Made by a program: the position numbers and the translations under genes. The notes beneath the pieces were generated by a model that saw only the letters and a list, made by a program, of their open reading frames with translations, ran no database searches and was not told the origin of the DNA. 64,000 bases of DNA from positions 62,001-126,000 of the forward strand of contig DASVPO010000025.1 in NCBI GenBank assembly GCA_036382855.1. The letters are read 5' to 3'. The DNA is from DASVTR01 sp036382855. GTDB taxonomy: Bacteria; Acidobacteriota; Blastocatellia; Pyrinomonadales; Pyrinomonadaceae. Positions 51,275-59,671 of this stretch are shown here, piece by piece; position 1 is the first letter of the stretch; each line of letters opens with the position of its first letter.

Positions 51275-51326
51275 AAGTCTAAGGCCCGAAGTCAGCATCT
51301 CGCTTACGACTCCGGGCCTGAGACTT
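51275..51326. repeat. Intergenic inverted repeat between metallothionein and mqnA genes
   Basis: Arms AAGTCTAAGGCCCGAAGTC and GACTCCGGGCCTGAGACTT pair at 17 of 19 positions around a 14-base loop. 7-base units GTCTAAA/GTCTAAG flank the left side. It can end the metallothionein transcript. Confidence 0.8.
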
Positions 51327-51395
51327 GAGCTTGTCTTTAAGTTTAACGGTTATCGCCTGAAGGGAAACAGGCTAGAGCGCATGGACGGCGAACCG

Positions 51396-51545
51396 TTAGC
51401 GGCAGGCGGCGTGTTCGCAGCCGCAACCGATTTCCATGATGTCTTTCGCATCCCGGCAGTATTCGCTGCAATACTTGTCGTCGTTTGAAGCCGCACAACT
51501 ACAACTCGGATGAGCACACTTCTTATCTTTCTTTTCGTCTGCCAT
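51396..51545 (-). CDS. Small metallothionein-like protein
   Basis: 49 residues from the ATG at 51543-51545, with GAAGGA eight bases upstream. It has nine Cys: CAHPSCSCAAS, YCSEYC and CGCEHAAC, plus His, in the pattern of bacterial (SmtA/BmtA-like) metallothioneins. The frame extends upstream but only this part looks like a protein. It binds Zn, Cu or Cd in the cytoplasm. A CDF metal exporter is encoded at 54008, which fits metal homeostasis, but they are not in one operon. Confidence 0.9.
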   Translation of the reverse strand: MADEKKDKKCAHPSCSCAASNDDKYCSEYCRDAKDIMEIGCGCEHAACR

Positions 51546-51681
51546 CTCAACATCCTTCTTTCTCTGTTCAAGGTTGAATGTTCGGGGGCCTGTCGTTGCT
51601 TGAATTACTGACCGCCGCAGCAGGCGCGATAAAAAACAAATCGGGTCGCGCGCACGCGAGCGGCCCTCGTCATCTTCAATC

Positions 51682-52296
51682 TCAGGGCTGGTCGCTGAGA
51701 GTAATCCTGACGCGCCTACGTCTGACGGGAATCTCCAGCGTGCTGTTGACAGGCATTTGATATTGCTGCCCGTCAACTGTGAGATAAAGCGACGACGGCG
51801 CGGCTGGCGGCGCGACCTGCTGTGCGGCAGGCTCAGGCGTCTCAACCGGCCGGGTCGCATCAGGCGTGCGCGTCGTCAGGTTGGAAGCCGTGACGCGCCA
51901 GGACGACGGCGCACATTCAAGCCGCAGCCCGGGCGCATCTATCTCCGCCGCTTCTCCGGGCGCGAGAGCGCTCAGCGTGAACAATCCTTCGCCGCAGCGC
52001 ACGCCGCCCTCCTTATAAAAAGTGACTGTGCCGGAAACGTACGTGTAAAAGTTTGTGCTGCGGTTTTCGACGACGAAGCGTACATTTTTAACGGGCGCTT
52101 CCGGCGTGCCCTGAAGAGTGCTGGTCAGCAGTGTGGACGAGAGTGCTTCACGCCCTGCTCCGTCCAGAGCAACGGCCTTTTGCGTGAGCGCCACGGGCTG
52201 CTCCGTCTGGCTCTGGGCCATTGCAGTTTCCTGCGCACGGGCCGCGAGGCTGCACACCGCGAGCGCTATGCACAGGACTATAGTTTTTATCTTCAC
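51682..52296 (-). CDS. Secreted protein of unknown function
   Basis: 204 residues, GTG start with GAGGAG upstream. Signal peptide to about residue 22 (SLAARAQE). The mid part is a beta domain (VRFVVENRSTNFYTYVSGTV, FYKEGGVRCGEGLFTLSALA) with two Cys that may pair; then a Pro/Ala linker and a short C-terminal SSLYLTVDGQQYQMPV. No family recognised. Lies between the metallothionein and larA-like genes on the same strand. Confidence 0.78.
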   Translation of the reverse strand: MKIKTIVLCIALAVCSLAARAQETAMAQSQTEQPVALTQKAVALDGAGREALSSTLLTSTLQGTPEAPVKNVRFVVENRSTNFYTYVSGTVTFYKEGGVRCGEGLFTLSALAPGEAAEIDAPGLRLECAPSSWRVTASNLTTRTPDATRPVETPEPAAQQVAPPAAPSSLYLTVDGQQYQMPVNSTLEIPVRRRRVRITLSDQP

Positions 52297-52393
52297 GCTG
52301 GACTTCTCCTCTGTTAGGTTGATGAAAAGTATGCTGCTCTGGAATTGTAGTGCTATTGCGGAGCGGCATCAATAGAAGACGGGCGAAGCGGGG

Positions 52394-53653
52394 TTAAGAG
52401 ACGACGGGCAAGAGCGCAGCGCCGCGCGGCATGATGTAGCCACGAGCGCCGCCTTGAACCTGAGCGAGCGCCTCATCCAGCGTCCGCACAGGCGTCATAC
52501 GCATTAAGCGCACGTCCTCGTCATCCAGTTCGGAGACGAGCAGGACGCGAAAACGTTCGGCCTTCAAGAGCAGAGACCAAGCGGTCTGCCCGTTAACCTC
52601 GTAATGCTCGCGCAATCTCGCGGCGAGAGCGTCCGAATTTTCCGCCGTGAACCACTTTAGAAAGTCTGCGCGCCCGAGGCCGTCCGCACATTCGGCGGCG
52701 AGAATAATCGTGCCGCCTTCGGCGCAGGCGTAGGAAGCCATTTCCAGAGTCTTGTGCGCCTGAATCAGGTTGATGTCGAAGGGCGCGCCGCCGCAACTCG
52801 CAATCACGACCTCGCGCCTCTCTTCTATCTTCAACGAATGTGATGCGGCATACTCCTCGCAGCCCCTCCGATGTGCAGCGCGCCAGTCTCCCGCATAGAT
52901 ACGAAGGCAGCGCCCGCGCTCGTCCGTCACAGCGTTAATCAAAAATGCGGGCGCAACTGCCGAAGCTACCTGTTCGCATTCTTCATGCACGGCGTTTCCG
53001 TCGAGCAGGCCCGTGCCGACACCGGCGCGACGCCCGCCCTGCTCGAAATCAAGCGCCAGCATGTGCGTCGCCTCAATCGTGCGGACGGAGGCCAGGCCCG
53101 GAGAGACGGACTTGCGCCCGCCCGTAAAGCCCGCGAAATAATGGAAGCCGATGCCGCCCGTCAGGATAACGTGCGCGTGTTCCGTGAGCGCACGGTTAAG
53201 CTCAACGGGTGTGCCGCGCGCGGTCGTGCCGAGTTGGACGAAGTTGGACGACGTTGCGGCATCATGGTCAATCGTCTTTATCCTCTGCACGATGAAGGGC
53301 GTCAGCAACTCACGCTTCTCTTCGAGCGTGACGCGGCGATGCAAGCCCGTCGCGAAGATAATACTGATGTCGCGCGGAGAGATGCCCGATTCAATCAAAC
53401 GCCGGACGAGCAGGTTAACAACCTGTGCGCTCGCGCTAGCCCTTGTAGCATCCGAGACGACGATGAGCACGCTCTCGCCCGCAGCGACAATCTCTTCGAG
53501 CGGCGGCGATTCAACCGACGCATCAATCGCCGCTCCGATTTCAACGTCCGTCAGAGCACCGCTTTCAACATCGGCGACCTCAAGCAGCCTGTAACGCGCC
53601 TCGTCGTAGTTCAAAGAGAGCGAGCCGCGTCCGTAGCCTAACTGGATTTGCAT
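52394..53653 (-). CDS. LarA family (nickel-dependent lactate racemase-like) protein
   Basis: 419 residues, ATG. The N-terminal DUF2088 domain has VLIVVSDATRASAS, ATGLHRRVTLEEKRELL and the key HYFAGFTGGRKSVSPGLAS; the C-terminal half is complete. LarA enzymes use a nickel-pincer cofactor and racemise or epimerise alpha-hydroxy acids. The Lys in GGRKS corresponds to the cofactor attachment lysine. The maturation genes larB, larC and larE are not present here, so substrate and cofactor state are uncertain. The small gene at 53696 precedes it by 42 bases. Confidence 0.88.
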   Translation of the reverse strand: MQIQLGYGRGSLSLNYDEARYRLLEVADVESGALTDVEIGAAIDASVESPPLEEIVAAGESVLIVVSDATRASASAQVVNLLVRRLIESGISPRDISIIFATGLHRRVTLEEKRELLTPFIVQRIKTIDHDAATSSNFVQLGTTARGTPVELNRALTEHAHVILTGGIGFHYFAGFTGGRKSVSPGLASVRTIEATHMLALDFEQGGRRAGVGTGLLDGNAVHEECEQVASAVAPAFLINAVTDERGRCLRIYAGDWRAAHRRGCEEYAASHSLKIEERREVVIASCGGAPFDINLIQAHKTLEMASYACAEGGTIILAAECADGLGRADFLKWFTAENSDALAARLREHYEVNGQTAWSLLLKAERFRVLLVSELDDEDVRLMRMTPVRTLDEALAQVQGGARGYIMPRGAALLPVVS

Positions 53654-53695
53654 GAGAATTTCCGACGGGGAATTTAAACGGAAGAAGACGCGCGC

Positions 53696-53938
53696 TCAAA
53701 CACCAAACTGGACGAGGGCGCGCTCTATGACGTTGAGCGAAGCGAAGTCTGTTTCGCCAGCCCGCCGTGCTTCGTTGAGCCATTGACGCAGGCGTTTCGC
53801 TTCGTCCAGCGAAGTAAGACGGCATGCTCCCGTCAGCGCCAGCGTCACTAAAGCATCGGGCGCGCCGTGTGTGACCAGCGCAGCTTGCAGCGCCGCCTGT
53901 TCGCGTATGTCCAGGGTGAGCAACAGACTGATTTCCAT
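53696..53938 (-). CDS. Small protein of unknown function
   Basis: 80 residues, ATG. MEISLLLTLDIREQAALQAA then a helical body with EAKRLRQWLNEARRAGETDF. No Cys, no membrane segment. It is 42 bases upstream of the larA-like gene, probably cotranscribed, and starts right beside a heptamer-array repeat. Composition and frame look coding, but I recognise no family. Confidence 0.6.
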   Translation of the reverse strand: MEISLLLTLDIREQAALQAALVTHGAPDALVTLALTGACRLTSLDEAKRLRQWLNEARRAGETDFASLNVIERALVQFGV

Positions 53939-53941
53939 AGT

Positions 53942-54005
53942 TCAGTTACATCAGTTTTCAGTTTACATTTTTCAGGACTGCTGAGAACTGTAAACTGTAA
54001 ACTAC
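53942..54005. repeat. Heptamer-array inverted repeat, AACTGTA type
   Basis: Right arm AACTGTA units, left arm TTTTCAG/TTTACAT units, in partial reverse complement around GACTGCTGAG. It fills the gap between the CDF exporter gene and the small gene at 53696. Confidence 0.78.
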
Positions 54006-54007
54006 TC

Positions 54008-55012
54008 TTATTCTCTTTCCGACCTGAAGCAAGCCATGCCTGTGTGGCAGAAGTGAAACGTTTCGTCTTCGTAGTCGGGCGTTTCCATCTGGATTGTCAG
54101 GTGATCAACGCCGAATTTCTCGTAGAGCTTGGCGCGCAACTCTTTCAAAAGCTCCGGCTGAGAGATGGCCTCCATGTGTATGACGTGCGCGCTCAGGGCT
54201 TCGCGGCCCGATGTGATGGTCCAGACGTGCAGGTCGTGGACATCCTGCACGCCGTCCGTCTTTAAAATCGCTTCTTCAACTGCCGCCAGATTAATGTGTG
54301 CGGGCGTGCCTTCCAGCAGCACGTTTGTCGAGACGCGAATCAGATTCCATGAACTCCACACGATCAGCAGCCCGATGAGCACACTCACTAAGGGGTCAAT
54401 CATGTACCAGCCGTAGATGGACATCAGCGCGCCCGCGATGATTGCTCCGACAGAGCCGAGCGCATCTCCGATGATGTGCAGCCAAGCGCCGCGCATGTTC
54501 AGGTCGTGCTCGTGCTCGCCGTGCAGCAGCCACGCGCAGGTGGCGTTAATCAAGAGTCCGCCGGTGGCGATGATGAGCATTTGCGTGCTCTTGACTTCGG
54601 GCGGAGAGGCCCAGCGCTCGTATGCTTCGTAACAGATAACGAGGGCGATGACGACGAGCGCGACGCCGTTAATCCACGCCGCCAGAATCTCCAGCCTGTA
54701 ATAACCGAACGTCTTATTCGGAGTGGCCGGGCGCGAGCCGAACCAGATAGCGACGAGCGCCAGAGCCAACGCAGCAACGTCGGCCAGCATGTGCCCCGCG
54801 TCGGCCAGCAACGTCAAAGACCCTGTCCACCACCCGCCAAACGCTTCGGCCAGCATGTAGACGCCCGTCAACAACAGCACGACGCTCAGGCGACGACGAC
54901 TACGCTCCGCGCGACCATGCTTGTGCGCGCCATGCGAATGTGCGCCGCCGCCATTGCCGCTACCGTGCGCGTGCGTCGTGCGAATCTCAACTGGAACTTC
55001 ATTGACGGCCAT
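54008..55012 (-). CDS. Cation diffusion facilitator (ZitB/CzcD-like Zn/Cd exporter)
   Basis: 334 residues from the ATG at 55010-55012; a TTG lies 15 bases upstream. A His-rich N-terminus (HAHGSGNGGGAHSHGAHKHG) precedes six membrane helices with the metal sites LADAGHMLADVAAL and HIIGDALGSVGAI, then a ferredoxin-like cytoplasmic domain. It exports Zn2+ or related metals in exchange for protons. The metallothionein at 51396 is a functional companion. Confidence 0.95.
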   Translation of the reverse strand: MAVNEVPVEIRTTHAHGSGNGGGAHSHGAHKHGRAERSRRRLSVVLLLTGVYMLAEAFGGWWTGSLTLLADAGHMLADVAALALALVAIWFGSRPATPNKTFGYYRLEILAAWINGVALVVIALVICYEAYERWASPPEVKSTQMLIIATGGLLINATCAWLLHGEHEHDLNMRGAWLHIIGDALGSVGAIIAGALMSIYGWYMIDPLVSVLIGLLIVWSSWNLIRVSTNVLLEGTPAHINLAAVEEAILKTDGVQDVHDLHVWTITSGREALSAHVIHMEAISQPELLKELRAKLYEKFGVDHLTIQMETPDYEDETFHFCHTGMACFRSERE

Positions 55013-55117
55013 AAAATAGTCAGCCAAAGTTCGAGGCCCTAAAAGCCAGAACAGGCGGACGCAAACAACCTCTCTGCCTCTTCTTCCTTGACGGCGTTTG
55101 ACTCCCGCCTTCTGCTT

Positions 55118-56335
55118 TTACTTCTGCCCGCCGCTCTTGTCCAGCGCTTGCCGGACATCTGCGATGATGTCCGTAGCATCTTCGATGCCGACGGCGAAGC
55201 GAACGGTTGACGCAGAGACGCCCGCTGCGCGCAGTTGTTCGTCAGAGAATCCGTAGTGCGACGAGTAGAGCGGATAACTGACGAGCGTTTCCACTCCGCC
55301 GAGGCTCGGCGCGCTCTTGACCAGCCTGAGCGAATCAAAGAAGCGCTCGACCTCCGCTTCTCCGCCGACGAGGTCAACGGCAACGACGCCGCCGCCCAAA
55401 CCCTTCATCTGCCGCCGCGCCAACTGATAATCAGCACTCTCTTCAAGGCCCGGATAATAGACGCGAGCGATTCTGTCATGCTCTTTGAGCGCACGCGCGA
55501 GCCTCAGCGCATTCTCGCACGCGGCGCGAACGCGCACGTCCAAGGTCTTCAGCCCGCGCGCCAGAAGATAGGCTGCCGCGGGGTCTAGGGTTGCACCCGT
55601 CAGCAGAGCGATGCGCCGCACACGCTTGATGTAGTCTGCCGTGCCGACGACCACGCCCGCCGTCAAATCCGCATGGCCGCCAAAATATTTGGTCGCGCTG
55701 TGCATCACCGCGTCCACACCGAAAGAGAGCGGGCGCTGCAAAACAGGCGTCGCAAAGGTGCTGTCAATAATAGAAAAGAGTTTGGCCTCGCGCGCAGCCT
55801 GCGCGGCCACCTCAAGGTCAACGAGCCTGTTAATAGGGTTTGCAGGCGACTCAAACCAGAAGACGCGTGAGCGTTCAGTTCGCAGTTCAGGCAGGCGCGC
55901 GATGTCGTTGATGCTGATGAAACGGGCGCTGATAGAGAAGCGGCTTAAAACTTCCGTCAGGATTTTGACTGTGCCGCCGTAGATTGAATCGCAGGCGATA
56001 ACTTCGTCGCCAGCTTCGCAGAGCGCTGCGAGCGCGCAGAAGGTCGCGGCCGAACCCGAAGAAGTAACGACCGCACCTTCGCCGCCTTCAAGCTGTGCGA
56101 TCTTCCGTTCGGCTTCGGCGACCGTCGGATTAGCATAACGAGAATAGAAGTAGCTTTCAGAAAGCTCGCCGCGAGCGTAGCGGCGCATCTCGTCGAAAGT
56201 CTCGAAGCTGTAAGTTGAAGAATGGAAGACGGGCGAGACGACTGCGCCGTGTGGCTGGCGCGCCTGCTCGCCGCCGTGCACGGCGATGGTCGCGGGCGCT
56301 TGAGCGTCCTCTTTGCGGCGTTCATCCGAAGCCAT
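55118..56335 (-). CDS. Trans-sulfuration PLP enzyme (cystathionine gamma-synthase/lyase-like)
   Basis: 405 residues, ATG. VHGGEQARQPHGAVVSPVFH, SRYANPTVAEAERKIAQLEG, VTSSGSAATFCALAAL and the PLP-binding Lys in HSATKYFGGHADLTAGVVVG are typical of Cys/Met metabolism PLP enzymes. Family members (gamma-synthase, gamma-lyase, methionine gamma-lyase, O-acetylhomoserine sulfhydrylase) cannot be separated from sequence alone here. The stop is about 105 bases from the CDF gene. Confidence 0.92.
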   Translation of the reverse strand: MASDERRKEDAQAPATIAVHGGEQARQPHGAVVSPVFHSSTYSFETFDEMRRYARGELSESYFYSRYANPTVAEAERKIAQLEGGEGAVVTSSGSAATFCALAALCEAGDEVIACDSIYGGTVKILTEVLSRFSISARFISINDIARLPELRTERSRVFWFESPANPINRLVDLEVAAQAAREAKLFSIIDSTFATPVLQRPLSFGVDAVMHSATKYFGGHADLTAGVVVGTADYIKRVRRIALLTGATLDPAAAYLLARGLKTLDVRVRAACENALRLARALKEHDRIARVYYPGLEESADYQLARRQMKGLGGGVVAVDLVGGEAEVERFFDSLRLVKSAPSLGGVETLVSYPLYSSHYGFSDEQLRAAGVSASTVRFAVGIEDATDIIADVRQALDKSGGQK

Positions 56336-56490
56336 AAAAGCCCACTCCTCTCCGGCGCGTTTTCCGGCCGTAACGATAAAACGAAACTGCCTCCCGTCCG
56401 CTAAGATTAGCAGATTACAGGATGCCTTAACAGTCGCGCGTCGAAGCAGAGCGCTCCGCCTGAAAGAGGACTCCGGGCTGTTAAAAGAAG

Positions 56491-56527
56491 AAGCGCAACG
56501 CAGGGAATTTTCACCTGCGTTGCGCTT
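56491..56527 (-). terminator. Terminator after the zinc-ribbon gene
   Basis: Perfect 14-bp stem AAGCGCAACGCAGG / CCTGCGTTGCGCTT with a 9-base loop; on the minus strand CTTCTTTTAAC follows. About 65 bases after the stop at 56593. Confidence 0.85.
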
Positions 56528-56592
56528 GCGACGGGGAGGCCAAAGCTATGCCCGACCTTAAGAGAGAAATTGAATCTAAAGAGAGAGTGAAG

Positions 56593-57408
56593 CTAATAGG
56601 AAGCGACGTTGAGCGCCGTGTTGAAATCTCTGTAGAGTTCCTTGAAGTCGCGCGCGGCGCGTTCGAGCGCGTGCGGCAGATGCTCAAGGTCTGCGAGATT
56701 GACGACCAGATTAACGTTGTTGACGAAGGCCGCGTGTGTGTCAAGAGTGCGTGCGGTCGGCGTCAGGTGAACGAAGAGCAGGCGGCGGCGCTGTACGGGC
56801 CTGAGCGCGTTGACTTCGCGTGTGACGAAGGCCGCGCCCTGCTCGATGGGGTCAAACTCCGCTTCGAGGATGACTACATTTAACTGCTCTTCGCGCATGC
56901 TCTCGATGGCCTGCGCCGTATCCTCTGCAACGAAAACTTCGTAGTCGTTCTCTGCCAGCAATCGCGCCACAGTCTCCCGGCGCGCGGCCGGCAGACATAT
57001 AAGAGCACACTTGCGCTCGCGTCCCCAGTTGAGGAGTTTTCCTCCGCCGCGCGATTGCGCGGTGTCTGCCGATGCACCGCCGCGCTGCAACAAGTCTGCC
57101 AGCAGCCGGGCCAGATCATTCTCAACGGCTGCCTTCGGCTGGGCCAACTTTTCTATGCCCTCATCCTCTTCCGAATTTTCAAGCTTGAAGGCGGGAGCGG
57201 CCTTCGGCTGCCTGTAGCGCACGTTGTCCAGCGCAGGCGCACTACCCAGAGAGAGAGCGCTCTGGTCGGCTGGGCCGGCAGGTGCAGCGGGCGGCTGCCC
57301 GTTAATAATGTTCTGGCACTTCGGACAGCGAATCGTGAAGGCGCGGGCCGGAAGCTTCGCCTCGTCTAACTGCAAACGCGTTGAGCAACTGGAACAGATG
57401 ACAATCAT
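56593..57408 (-). CDS. Zinc-ribbon protein with degenerate receiver-like domain
   Basis: 271 residues from the ATG at 57406-57408; a TTG nine bases upstream is possible. N-terminal MJ0042-type zinc ribbon (CSSC and CPKC about 20 residues apart), a disordered linker, and about 130 residues with the beta-alpha pattern of a receiver (KCALICLPAARRETVARLLA, LNVVILEAEFDP). The phospho-Asp position appears to be Glu or lost. It may be a constitutive or non-phosphorylated regulator. It lies downstream of pilT, across a heptamer-array element, and could belong with it. Confidence 0.75.
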   Translation of the reverse strand: MIVICSSCSTRLQLDEAKLPARAFTIRCPKCQNIINGQPPAAPAGPADQSALSLGSAPALDNVRYRQPKAAPAFKLENSEEDEGIEKLAQPKAAVENDLARLLADLLQRGGASADTAQSRGGGKLLNWGRERKCALICLPAARRETVARLLAENDYEVFVAEDTAQAIESMREEQLNVVILEAEFDPIEQGAAFVTREVNALRPVQRRRLLFVHLTPTARTLDTHAAFVNNVNLVVNLADLEHLPHALERAARDFKELYRDFNTALNVASY

Positions 57409-57418
57409 AATTTTCAAG

Positions 57419-57522
57419 AAGTCAGGAGTCAGGAGTCAGAAGCCAGAAGAAAAGAAAATCAGAAGAATGTGGTTGCAGCCTCTTATTCTGAATCCTGACT
57501 CCTGACTTCTGGCTTCTGCATT
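57419..57522. repeat. Heptamer-array inverted repeat, CAGGAGT family, without gene
   Basis: Left arm GTCAGGA/GTCAGAA units, right arm CCTGACT/TCTGGCT units ending CTTCTGCATT, the same ending as the right arm at 23128-23165. About 40 bases lie between. Next to one arm is AATAAG then GCTGCAACCAC (minus strand), similar to AATAAGCAGCCACC beside the left arm of the four-helix-bundle element. It touches the pilT stop codon. Confidence 0.85.
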
Positions 57523-58699
57523 ATTCAATCATGCTGAGCATGGATTCGGGTTCGTGCATCGAGCCGAAGGAAGCGTTTTCGGCTCGGATGTAGTCTTCGG
57601 ATGAGGAGAGGCCCTTGAGGGCCAGCAGGAGGTTGTTCTGATTCGTAGCGAAGGCAAGACCGTCTTCCATCGTCACCGTTTTGCGTTCTATCATCTCACG
57701 GATCACCGTGTCGAAATCCTGCATCCCTTCCAGACGGCCATCGCGCATCGCGTCCAGAAGCGACTTGCCCTCGGACTCGCCCTCTTCGATATACTCGCGC
57801 GTGCGCGGAGTTGATTTCAGAATCTCGACGGCGGCGACGCGCCCGCTGTTATCGGCGCGCGGAATCAAGCGCTGCGAGACGATGTAGCGAAACGTTTGGG
57901 CCAGCCGCGTGCGGATAACCTTCTCTTCGTTTTTCGGGTAGAGGCCGATGATGCGGTCAATTGATTTCGAGGCATCAATGGTATGAAGGGTGGAGAGAAC
58001 GAGGTGGCCCGTCTCCGCTGCTTCGAGCGCGATTTCCGTCGTCTCGAAGTCGCGCATCTCTCCGATGAGTATGACTTTCGGAGCCTGACGGAGCGCCGCG
58101 CGCAGGGCGGACGGAAAATCTTTCGTGTCCGAGCCGACCTCGCGTTGATTGATGGTCGAGTTTTTATGTTGATGTAGAAACTCTATCGGGTCTTCGATGG
58201 TGACGATGTGATATTTCTTCCGCTCGTTGATGATGTCAATGACGGCGGCGAGCGTAGAGCTTTTTCCTGAGCCGGTTGGGCCAGTGAGCAGGATGATGCC
58301 GTTGCGCAGTTCGGCCATCTCGGCCAGTTGAGCGGGCAGCCCAAGCGACTTGATGGTCGGAATCTCCGTTGGGATAACGCGCATCACGATGCTGTAGGAG
58401 CCGCGTTGCTGAAAGATGTTGACGCGAAAGCGCGTGCGCGAAGGCAGGCTGTAGCTCAGGTCGGCAGTGCCCGTGTGGGCCAATCGCTCCGCCGCTTCAG
58501 GGTGGCCCTGCATCAGCGTCATCGCGATAATCTCCGTCTGAAAGGGCGTCAGCTTTTGCAGTCCGAGCGGTTGAACGGGCATCAGTTTGCCGTTAACTTC
58601 AACCTGCGGCGGCTGGCCCACGCTGAAATTCAGGTCGCTGATTCTGTCGGATGCGAGCAGCATGCGCTCGATAATAGGCGGCAGGTCAAAGCAACTCAT
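57521..58699 (-). CDS. pilT: Type IV pilus retraction ATPase PilT
   Basis: 392 residues from the ATG at 58697-58699, with GGAG upstream. Walker A GPTGSGKSSTLAAVIDIINE, Asp box ITIEDPIEF-type (VTIEDPIEFLHQHKNS), Walker B VILIGEMRDFETTEIALEAA and the His box LSTLHTIDA match PilT/PilU. Retraction of type IV pili would use the pilins encoded at 24872 and 25653. C-terminal residues do not show the AIRNLIRE motif of classical PilT, so a PilT-like role (PilU or PilT2) is also possible. Confidence 0.93.
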   Translation of the reverse strand: MSCFDLPPIIERMLLASDRISDLNFSVGQPPQVEVNGKLMPVQPLGLQKLTPFQTEIIAMTLMQGHPEAAERLAHTGTADLSYSLPSRTRFRVNIFQQRGSYSIVMRVIPTEIPTIKSLGLPAQLAEMAELRNGIILLTGPTGSGKSSTLAAVIDIINERKKYHIVTIEDPIEFLHQHKNSTINQREVGSDTKDFPSALRAALRQAPKVILIGEMRDFETTEIALEAAETGHLVLSTLHTIDASKSIDRIIGLYPKNEEKVIRTRLAQTFRYIVSQRLIPRADNSGRVAAVEILKSTPRTREYIEEGESEGKSLLDAMRDGRLEGMQDFDTVIREMIERKTVTMEDGLAFATNQNNLLLALKGLSSSEDYIRAENASFGSMHEPESMLSMIE

Positions 58700-58891
58700 G
58701 CCAGGCAAAGCTCCATGTCTGTTGATTGGGAAATCAAGTCGGGGGAAACGGGGACGGCTGTCAAAATCTGAAGTGTCAACTCGGAAAGAACGCCGGCCTG
58801 AGAAGCGTCTCCTTCAAGGCCACTCCGATTGTCGCGTATAACATGAATAAACGCAAGTAAATTCTGTTTACTGCTCGATTTTACGCGGTTT

Positions 58892-59515
58892 TTAGAGACT
58901 ATTGATGACGGCCCGGACTCGTTGCTCTATTTTCGAAGGCTCTTTCAGTAGCAGGCTAATGACGGCAACGGCGTCTGCACCGGCTGCGAGGACGAGCGGC
59001 GCAGTCTCCAGAGTGATGCCGCCGATGGCGACGAGCGGCGTGGAGCCGACCGCCTGACGGACGCGGCGCAGGCCCTCTAAGCCGACTACTGCGTCCGCGT
59101 TCTCCTTCGATGAAGTGTTGAAGATAGGCCCGATGGCGATGTAGTCAACGGGCAGGAGCGCGGCTTCTTTCGCCTGTTCGACGTTGTGTGTGGAGAAGCC
59201 GATGACGGCTTTTTCGCCGAGCAACTCGCGCGCGGCTGTTGGCGGCAGGTCGTCCTGGCCCAGATGAACTCCGTCAGCACCGAGCGCGAGCGCGATGTCA
59301 GCGCGGTCGTTGATGATGAGACGAACTCCGCGCTCGCGCGCAACGGCGAGAGCCTGCTCTGCCGCGTTGTAAAACTCGCTTGGCGAGAGATGCTTCTCGC
59401 GCAGTTGGACGAAGGTTGCTCCGCCTGCGCTCAGGCGTGTGACCTGCTCTGCGTGTGAGAGGCCGGAAAGACGCGCGTCCGTGATTGGATAAAGTCTGGG
59501 CAGCTTGATGCTCAT
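58892..59515 (-). CDS. thiE: Thiamine-phosphate synthase
   Basis: 207 residues, ATG. LYPITDARLSGLSHAEQV, FVQLREKHLSP, LIINDRADIALALGADGVHL, GQDDLPP, IGFSTHNVEQAKEA, DYIAIGPIFNTSSKENAD and VAIGGITLE define ThiE. It joins HMP-PP and thiazole phosphate. No other thi genes are near. Confidence 0.95.
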   Translation of the reverse strand: MSIKLPRLYPITDARLSGLSHAEQVTRLSAGGATFVQLREKHLSPSEFYNAAEQALAVARERGVRLIINDRADIALALGADGVHLGQDDLPPTAARELLGEKAVIGFSTHNVEQAKEAALLPVDYIAIGPIFNTSSKENADAVVGLEGLRRVRQAVGSTPLVAIGGITLETAPLVLAAGADAVAVISLLLKEPSKIEQRVRAVINSL

Positions 59516-59671
59516 CGCTCGACTCGAAGGTTAGCACAAGAGCACGCGCCTCGCGCAGAAAGGCGAAAGTGATAAGAAGCTGTTGGCGGAAACATAGCGA
59601 GGGTTTTTCCGTAGCGTCTCTGCGCGCTCGCATCTACGGCGTGAGACTCTATCTCTTTACTCCTGCTGCTT

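Noticed and set aside
56548..56883. Plus-strand 111-residue frame opposite the zinc-ribbon gene
   Set aside because: Antisense to the C-terminal part of that gene; it begins just after a hairpin that terminates the other strand.
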